Assembly (NCBI GenBank): GCA_002448875.1
Contig: DKAS01000048.1
Coordinates: 1-29,856 of the forward strand
DNA from: Proteobacteria bacterium UBA6920
GTDB taxonomy: Bacteria > Pseudomonadota > Gammaproteobacteria > SG8-11
Reading direction: 5' to 3'
DNA length: 29,856 nucleotides
Under the pieces are notes generated by a model. That model did not search any database and was not told the DNA's origin. It was given only the letters and a program-made list of their open reading frames with translations. The position numbers were made by a program, and so were the translations under genes. This document shows, piece by piece, positions 24,099-29,856 of this stretch (within the stretch, counting starts at the first letter, position 1; each line of letters opens with the position of its first letter).

Positions 24099-24908
24099 TC
24101 AGGTTCCAAAGAGACGTTTGAATAAACCCTTCTTCACGGGAGTAATGAAACGGATGGGAATTTCCTCGCCCAGCAGACGCTCCACCAGGTCCTGATAGGC
24201 CAGCCCGCTGATGCTGTTTTCGTCATGAATAATGGGCACCCCGGAATTGGAGGCCTGCAGCACCGAGGTCGATTCCGGAATCACACCCGCCAGCGGAATA
24301 CCCAACAGTTCGATGATGTCATCGATGCTGAGCATTTCCCCCGCCGATACCCGATTGGGATCATAGCGGGTGATCAGCAGGTGCTCCTTGATCGGTTCGT
24401 CGCCGTCGAGGGCGCGCTTGGATTTCGCCGACAGAATGCCGAGGATGCGATCCGAATCGCGCACTGAGGAAACTTCCGGATTGGTGACGACGATGGCCTC
24501 ATCGGCGAAGTACAGCGCCATGACCGCGCCGGTTTCAATACCCGCCGGGGAATCACACACGATGTAGTCGTGGGTCTTGCGCAGCTCATTGAGCACCCGC
24601 TCCACCCCTTCTTTCACCAGGGCTTCCTTGTCACGGGTTTGCGAAGCAGGCAGGATATCGAGATTAGCCAGCCGCTTGTCGCGAATCAGGGCCTGTTTAA
24701 GACTGGCCTCGCCGTGGATGACATTGACGAAATCGTAAACCACCCGCCGTTCGCAACCCATAACCAGATCCAGATTGCGCAGACCGACATCGAAATCTAT
24801 CACGACGGTTTTGTAGCCGCGTTTCGCCAGCCCCGTCGCCACGCTCGCGCTGGTCGTAGTTTTGCCGACACCACCTTTACCTGAGGTGACAACAATTACT
24901 TTGGCCAT
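24099..24908 (-). CDS. minD: Septum site-determining ATPase MinD
   Basis: Membrane-associated ATPase that recruits MinC and is released by MinE. The 269-residue product matches the E. coli length (270). The deviant Walker A motif SGKGGVGKTT has the signature Lys11 and the P-loop Lys16. Other landmarks are VIDFDVGLRNLDLVMGCERR and ICDSPAGIE (written VCDSPAGIE here). The C-terminus KKGLFKRLFG is the amphipathic membrane-targeting helix. It follows minC by 64 bp and precedes minE by four. Confidence 0.97.
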   Translation of the reverse strand: MAKVIVVTSGKGGVGKTTTSASVATGLAKRGYKTVVIDFDVGLRNLDLVMGCERRVVYDFVNVIHGEASLKQALIRDKRLANLDILPASQTRDKEALVKEGVERVLNELRKTHDYIVCDSPAGIETGAVMALYFADEAIVVTNPEVSSVRDSDRILGILSAKSKRALDGDEPIKEHLLITRYDPNRVSAGEMLSIDDIIELLGIPLAGVIPESTSVLQASNSGVPIIHDENSISGLAYQDLVERLLGEEIPIRFITPVKKGLFKRLFGT

Positions 24909-24972
24909 GAATGCCTCCCACGTTTAAATAATCTTTGCACAGCTGTCTGTCTATCTGTCGCCCGGCTCGCCA

Positions 24973-25779
24973 TCAATCCAGAGGCTTGATGTTGAGCTGC
25001 TCCCCCGTAAGATAAATCTGTACGGATTTCTGACGAATCTCTTCCGGAATATTATCAAAAAAGCGATAGCTGCCCGCGATAGCCACCAGTTCGGCATCCA
25101 TGCAATGACAAAAAATCCGCGCTTCGGTATCACCGGTGACACCCGCCAGCGCGCGGCCGCGTAACGGCGCGTATATATGTATATTGCCGTCTGCGATCAC
25201 TTCAGCGCCGGCGTTGACCGCGGCCAGTAAAATGAGATCCCCGCCCCGGGCGTACACTCTCTGCCCCGAACGTATGGGCTGATGTATCACCTGCGTCGTC
25301 GACTCTACCGTCGCCGGCGGCGCGCTTACCGAGCTCGACTCCTGACGCGAGGCGGCGGGCGTCGTTTCCTTGACATGCGATTTATGTGCCGAGTTTTCTA
25401 TAATTTTATCGATGGTTTGCCCGGTAAGCACGGCAAAACCCGCCATGCGCGCGGCCGCGGTTTGCGCCGCGCTGCCGTTCTGCACACCTACCGGCACGAG
25501 ATTGTGTTTGGCCAGCAAGGTCTTCAGCGCCGGGAAATCCAGTTGCTCTTCCAGGTCCCGGGTCAGAGCCAGATCGATGACCAAGGGCGCGTTGTTAAAG
25601 AAATCCAACGCGGCCGCCAGACTTTGCGTCAGATCGAATTCGATTTCTTGCAGTTCACAGCGGCTGATTTTCAGAATTGGCAGAGTGAATACCGAGCCCT
25701 TCAATACGGCGGCGGGAGCGCGGTCCTCTTTTGGTGAAAGCTTGCTGGGGGCGGATGAATTAGATTGAACCGTGTTCAT
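24973..25779 (-). CDS. minC: Septum site-determining protein MinC
   Basis: Inhibits FtsZ assembly away from midcell when bound to MinD. The 268-residue product has a MinC N-domain (about 25-120; VFTLPILKISRCELQEIE), a Ser/Thr/Pro-rich linker (about 135-165) that is longer than in E. coli (231 residues in total), and the C-terminal beta-helix domain with RSGQRVYARGGDLILLAAVN and the MinD-contact region GRALAGVTGD. The start is ATG 25779; the ribosome site is weak. First gene of minCDE. Confidence 0.95.
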   Translation of the reverse strand: MNTVQSNSSAPSKLSPKEDRAPAAVLKGSVFTLPILKISRCELQEIEFDLTQSLAAALDFFNNAPLVIDLALTRDLEEQLDFPALKTLLAKHNLVPVGVQNGSAAQTAAARMAGFAVLTGQTIDKIIENSAHKSHVKETTPAASRQESSSVSAPPATVESTTQVIHQPIRSGQRVYARGGDLILLAAVNAGAEVIADGNIHIYAPLRGRALAGVTGDTEARIFCHCMDAELVAIAGSYRFFDNIPEEIRQKSVQIYLTGEQLNIKPLD

Positions 25780-26123
25780 TGGTTATAAGCTCTAACCCAC
25801 ATTCTCCAGTACAGTGAATCACCTCTCGTCAAGGCAGGGCAAAATTTTCCAACGACTCTGACGGTCAACGAAAATGTCATATTGGGTCAAAATAATAGCT
25901 AAAGTCGTGGATAAGTGCTAACTATTTTTTGGCGAATCCGCTTCGCCATGGCCTGCCAGCTCGCGAATCGGCCATGGTGTTGCCCTCGATATACCCGCCT
26001 TTATTACAATGATTATGCCGCAGGGAAAAACGGCGCGCCGCGCCCAACGCAACGAAACCCCTCCCCGCCGGTATCGGCGCGGACCAGGAGTGAACGGAAA
26101 ACAGGGGAAAAACACTATCGAAT
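25780..26123. other. Intergenic region between tRNA-Pro and minC
   Basis: A 344-bp stretch on the minus-strand side of tRNA-Pro. It holds the candidate minCDE promoter (25892-25921) and a small hairpin CGCCG-GTAT-CGGCG (26066-26079), which lies 45 bases past the tRNA 3' end and might help end its transcript, though only three T follow it. No gene seen. Confidence 0.45.
25892..25921 (-). promoter_or_regulatory. Candidate promoter of minCDE
   Basis: Minus-strand TTAGCA (25916-25921), 18 bases, TATTAT (25892-25897), about 110 bases before the minC ATG. TTGACC sequences closer to the gene lack a good -10 partner. Confidence 0.4.
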
Positions 26124-26200
<77 letters not shown>

Positions 26201-26213
26201 ACGGTTTGGAAAT

Positions 26214-26235
26214 GAAAACGGCCCTCATCGGGCCG
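26214..26235 (-). terminator. Intrinsic terminator between merR and tRNA-Pro
   Basis: Minus-strand stem CGGCCC/GGGCCG with a 5-base loop followed by TTTTC, 41 bases past the merR stop. It also lies between the candidate tRNA promoter and the tRNA itself. Confidence 0.6.
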
Positions 26236-26240
26236 GGCAT

Positions 26241-26268
26241 ATAATACATGAATTAGGCCAATGGTAAA
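26241..26268 (-). promoter_or_regulatory. Candidate tRNA-Pro promoter
   Basis: Minus-strand TTTACC (26263-26268), 16 bases, TATTAT (26241-26246), followed by a GC-rich stretch GCCCGGCCC, which resembles the discriminator of stringently controlled stable-RNA promoters. The predicted start lies about 34 bases before the tRNA. Confidence 0.4.
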
Positions 26269-26275
26269 ATGGTTG

Positions 26276-26632
26276 TCAGCGTTTTAATACCTCCAGAACG
26301 CTTTCCAATTCCGCCACCATCTGGCGGATGATTTGCCGGCTCTGATTGACATCCTCCCTGGCCTCGGTATCGGACAGTTTCTGGCGGGCACCGCCGATGG
26401 TAAATCCGTGCTCGTACAACAGGCTGCGAATCTGCCTGATCATTAATACGTCATGGCGCTGATAGTAACGCCGGTTTCCACGACGCTTGACCGGCTTTAA
26501 TTGCGGAAACTCCTGCTCCCAGTAACGCAGCACATGGGCTTTTACCCCGCACAAATCACTGACTTCACCTATCGTAAAATATCGCTTACCCGGGATAGGC
26601 GGCAGTTCATTGTTGTTCGCGGCTTCCAGCAT
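26276..26632 (-). CDS. MerR-family regulator of the pheST-ihfA locus
   Basis: A 118-residue protein, the same length as the MerR-type protein coded after ihfA in Pseudomonas. The winged helix-turn-helix (about 18-85) reads [20 protein letters not shown], then [20 protein letters not shown] and [11 protein letters not shown]. The short C-terminal helix (about 95-118) is a dimerisation segment with no cysteine-based metal site, so this is not a metal sensor of the classic MerR type. Its target genes are not known to me. The start lies 26 bp inside ihfA, so translation is probably coupled. Confidence 0.92.
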   Translation of the reverse strand: MLEAANNNELPPIPGKRYFTIGEVSDLCGVKAHVLRYWEQEFPQLKPVKRRGNRRYYQRHDVLMIRQIRSLLYEHGFTIGGARQKLSDTEAREDVNQSRQIIRQMVAELESVLEVLKR

Positions 26633-26912
26633 AGGCCTCGACTCTAGCTTTGAGTTTCTGCCCGGGCCGGAATGTCACCACCCGGCGGGCGGTTATGGGA
26701 ATCTCTTCCCCGGTCTTGGGATTGCGCCCAGGCCGTTGATTTTTATCGCGCAAATCAAAATTCCCGAATCCGGAAAGTTTAACCTGACGCCCGTGTTCCA
26801 GTGCCCCACGAATTTCTTCAAAAAAGATTTCTACGACTTCCTTGGCTTCCCGTTTATTGAGGCCAAGTTCTTCATAGAGTTTTTCCGCCAGTTCGGCTTT
26901 GGTTAATGCCAT
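26607..26912 (-). CDS. ihfA: Integration host factor subunit alpha
   Basis: DNA-bending protein that works as a heterodimer with IhfB in transcription, replication and recombination. The 101-residue product is one to two longer than E. coli IhfA (99). It begins [20 protein letters not shown]; the beta-arm has [11 protein letters not shown] with the intercalating Pro65. [20 protein letters not shown] is typical. GAGGAG just before the pheT stop serves as its ribosome site, and the ATG is two bases past that stop. Confidence 0.97.
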   Translation of the reverse strand: MALTKAELAEKLYEELGLNKREAKEVVEIFFEEIRGALEHGRQVKLSGFGNFDLRDKNQRPGRNPKTGEEIPITARRVVTFRPGQKLKARVEAYAGSREQQ

Positions 26913-26914
26913 AT

Positions 26915-29287
26915 TTAACTCCTCAGTGTTCCCCCGAGTTCTTTTTCCAACACCGTCAGAACCTTTGTTATTTCGGCATCTACATCGTCATCATTAAGTG
27001 TGCGTGTTAGATCTTGGAACGTCAAGCCCAACGAAATACTTTTTCTTCCTGAATCAATACCTTTCCCTGTATATACGTCAAAACACTGCAACTTCTTTAG
27101 CAATTTTGTGGCGCTTTTTTGAACACATGATGCAATAACATTGTATTCAATAGAGGCATCAAGGACGATGGAGATATCGCGCCGAACCGATGGGAATTTG
27201 GATATTTCAAAGAAGTTTGGCGACAATCCCTGTCGGATCGCTGCAAGTTCCAGCTCGAAAACATAGGGTTGACCGGAAATATCCAACTCAGACAGTAGGT
27301 TAGGACGTAACGCCCCCATCCAGCCTATGGCCTTGTCATCGATATAGAGTCGCGCGCTCTGCCCCGGGTGCAATACCGGGTGCTCCTCCCGCCGACAGCT
27401 CAGCGACAGCCGGTTAAGCAGCAACAGGTTTTCAAGATCGCCCTTGATATCGAAGAAATCCACCACCCGCCCGGCGTTACCCCAGGCTTCCTGGCTTACT
27501 TCCCCCACCGCCACACCGGCCAGCATTTCGTCCTGCACGATGGCGCCGCTCTGGCGCCGGAAACGCAAGCCCGTCTCGAACAAGCGCACTCGCGCCTGCT
27601 GGCGCGCCTGGTTGTGGCGCACGGCCTGGACCAGGCCGGGCCATAGACTGGTGCGCATCACCGACATGTCGGCGGAGATGGGATTCGCCAGGCGAATGAA
27701 CTCCTGGCCAGGATCGAGAGCTGCCTGCAGGTTCTCATCGACAAAGGAATAGGTGATGGCCTCGTGATATCCCCGTTCCAGCAGCAAACGTTTGTAGTCG
27801 ACGCCGTGCACCACGGTCTCACTGGCGGCGGTCACCGCCATGGGCACCAGTAGACGCGACGGCTGGATATTGTCGTAGCCATAGATACGCGCCACCTCTT
27901 CCACCAGGTCGGCTTCGATGGCGATGTCAAAACGGAAATCCGGCGGCAACACCTGCCAACCTTCGGCCACGGCGTTCACCTGCATGCCCAGACGCCGCAG
28001 TATGCTCTCGACGGTCTTGTCATCGATCGCGGCCCCCAGCAGGCGCGCCAGCTGGCGCCGTCGCAACACCACCGACGCGCGCCGCGGCACATGCGCATCG
28101 GCGCTGACCTCGCTCACCGGCCCCGGCTTGCCGCCAACGATGGCAAGCAGCAGGGTGGTGGCGCGCTCGATGGCACGGCGCTGATTCTGCGGATCCACCC
28201 CGCGTTCGAAGCGGTGCGATGAATCGGTATGCATACCGTAGGCGCGCGCCCGGCCGGCCATTGCCAGCGGTTGAAAGAAAGCGCTTTCCAGAAAAATATG
28301 GCGCGTGCCGTCGCCGACCGCGGAATCTTCGCCACCCATGATACCCGCCAGCGCCAGCCCCCGCCGATGATCGGCGATCACCAGGGAAGAGGATTGCAGG
28401 CTGATTTCCTGGCCATCGAGCAGCTTGAGCTTTTCACCGGCTTGCGCCTTGCGGACGCGGATACCGCCCTGCAATTTCTCCAGATCGAAGGCGTGCATGG
28501 GCTGCCCCAGCTCCAGCAGCACGAAATTGGTCACATCCACCACAGGACTGATGCTGCGCAGACCGCTGCGCCGCAGCCGTTCCTGCAGCCACAACGGTGT
28601 CTGCGCCGCCGGATCGATGTCGCGAATCACGCGGCCGACGTAACGCGGGCAGTCCTCGGCGGCCTGCAGCTCGATAGGCAGCGTGTCCTTGATCAGCGGC
28701 GCCACCGGTGGAAAAGCAGGCATATGCAGATCCATGGCATTGGCTACCGCCACCTCCCGCGCCACGCCCAGCACGCTCAGGCAATCGCCGCGGTTGGGCG
28801 TCAAGCCCAGCTCGATGCTGACATCATCCAACTGCAGGGCGGCACGCACGTCACTGCCGGGCGCCAGTTCCAGCGGCAGGGGCAGCAATCCATCGGCGCT
28901 TTCCGCCAGTCCCAGCTCCTTGGCGGAGCACAGCATGCCGGAGGATTCCACGCCGCGCAGTTTCGATTTTTTGATGTTGAGACCACCCGGCAGGCTGGCA
29001 CCGATCAGCGCCGCTGGCACGTGCATGCCCGCCGCCACATTGGCGGCGCCACAGACTATGCTCAGGGGGTCGCCCTGCCCCACGTCCACACTGCAGACCC
29101 GTAGCTTGTCGGCATTGGGATGGGGGGCGACGCTGAGCACCTTGCCCACTACCACGCCGCTGAATTCTCCGGCCACCGGCTCGATGGCGTCGACCTCCAG
29201 ACCCGCCATCGTCAACTGATGGCCCAATTGCTGGGTGTTCACCTGCGGATTCACCCATTCGCGCAACCATGCTTCACTGAATTTCAT
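26915..29287 (-). CDS. pheT: Phenylalanine-tRNA ligase beta subunit
   Basis: With PheS forms the alpha2-beta2 enzyme that charges tRNA-Phe; the beta subunit carries editing and tRNA-binding domains. The 790-residue product matches E. coli (795). In order: start [20 protein letters not shown]-type tRNA-binding domain (about 40-150; [19 protein letters not shown]), B3/B4 editing domain (about 210-370), B5 (about 400-475), catalytic-like domain, and FDX-ACB anticodon-binding domain (about 695-790; [13 protein letters not shown]). The last 300-400 bases of the gene are far richer in AT than the rest (see findings). It lies 59 bp after pheS. Confidence 0.97.
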   Translation of the reverse strand: MKFSEAWLREWVNPQVNTQQLGHQLTMAGLEVDAIEPVAGEFSGVVVGKVLSVAPHPNADKLRVCSVDVGQGDPLSIVCGAANVAAGMHVPAALIGASLPGGLNIKKSKLRGVESSGMLCSAKELGLAESADGLLPLPLELAPGSDVRAALQLDDVSIELGLTPNRGDCLSVLGVAREVAVANAMDLHMPAFPPVAPLIKDTLPIELQAAEDCPRYVGRVIRDIDPAAQTPLWLQERLRRSGLRSISPVVDVTNFVLLELGQPMHAFDLEKLQGGIRVRKAQAGEKLKLLDGQEISLQSSSLVIADHRRGLALAGIMGGEDSAVGDGTRHIFLESAFFQPLAMAGRARAYGMHTDSSHRFERGVDPQNQRRAIERATTLLLAIVGGKPGPVSEVSADAHVPRRASVVLRRRQLARLLGAAIDDKTVESILRRLGMQVNAVAEGWQVLPPDFRFDIAIEADLVEEVARIYGYDNIQPSRLLVPMAVTAASETVVHGVDYKRLLLERGYHEAITYSFVDENLQAALDPGQEFIRLANPISADMSVMRTSLWPGLVQAVRHNQARQQARVRLFETGLRFRRQSGAIVQDEMLAGVAVGEVSQEAWGNAGRVVDFFDIKGDLENLLLLNRLSLSCRREEHPVLHPGQSARLYIDDKAIGWMGALRPNLLSELDISGQPYVFELELAAIRQGLSPNFFEISKFPSVRRDISIVLDASIEYNVIASCVQKSATKLLKKLQCFDVYTGKGIDSGRKSISLGLTFQDLTRTLNDDDVDAEITKVLTVLEKELGGTLRS

Positions 29288-29346
29288 AAATAACTCGTCA
29301 AAGATTCGTAGACTGTTGAATAAGCCGGCCCGGCGCCGGCACCGCC

Positions 29347-29856
<510 letters not shown>

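Noticed and set aside
26066..26079. tRNA-Pro intrinsic terminator
   Set aside because: The 5-bp stem is followed by GGGAGGGGTTT on the transcribed strand, not a T-run; kept only as a remark in the spacer entry.
28229..29104. 291-codon open frame on the plus strand
   Set aside because: Antisense to pheT, a certain gene; product is His/Gln/Arg-rich without a domain.

Overview
The window (29,856 bp, mostly about 60% GC) reads as chromosomal DNA of a gammaproteobacterium. The best evidence is the order pheS-pheT-ihfA-merR-tRNA-Pro(GGG) at the right end, a classic gammaproteobacterial block, together with minCDE, a SixA-type phosphatase and a Kbl enzyme close to that of E. coli. I cannot name the genus. 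I see no insertion sequences, CRISPR array, prophage or integrase.

Layout. 1-858 holds the 3' part of kbl. 870-2192 (-) encodes a lipoprotein that joins a cytochrome c motif to a copper type II monooxygenase domain. 2515-3432 (-) is an AEC-family permease, divergent across an AT-rich spacer from a PAS-GGDEF diguanylate cyclase (3772-4746, +). 4753-7041 (-) is a four-gene cluster: NnrU-like membrane protein, group II truncated hemoglobin, SixA phosphatase and a methyltransferase with an N-terminal cysteine knuckle. A cyclic-nucleotide-binding-domain protein (7275-7757, +) meets tail to tail a TIGR03790-type exported protein that follows a second truncated hemoglobin (7751-9563, -). 9960-13351 (+) is a compact pstSCAB operon without phoU. 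13536-16037 (+) is an 833-residue lipoprotein with five bacterial Ig-like repeats and a fibronectin-like module.

16056-21046 (-) is an envelope-transport cluster: a TetR regulator, an MMPL/RND exporter, a LolA-like lipoprotein-sorting protein and an outer-membrane beta-barrel. The TetR promoter carries an inverted and direct repeat array, and a terminator separates tetR from the exporter operon, so the operon probably has its own regulated promoter. It is followed by a small lipoprotein (-), a 557-bp gene-free stretch, an orphan secreted four-cysteine protein (+) with a strong terminator, and an orphan three-helix membrane protein (-). minCDE (23810-25779, -) and the translation block (26124-29856, -) close the window.

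How the genes may work together. Two truncated hemoglobins, NnrU and a Crp-like domain within 3.7 kb suggest handling of nitric oxide or oxygen. The MMPL, LolA-like and beta-barrel proteins could form an inner-to-outer membrane route for a hydrophobic cargo. The least explained items are this transport cluster and its candidate operator, the TIGR03790-globin pair, the orphan secreted protein with its long leader, and an abrupt GC drop within the 3' end of pheT.
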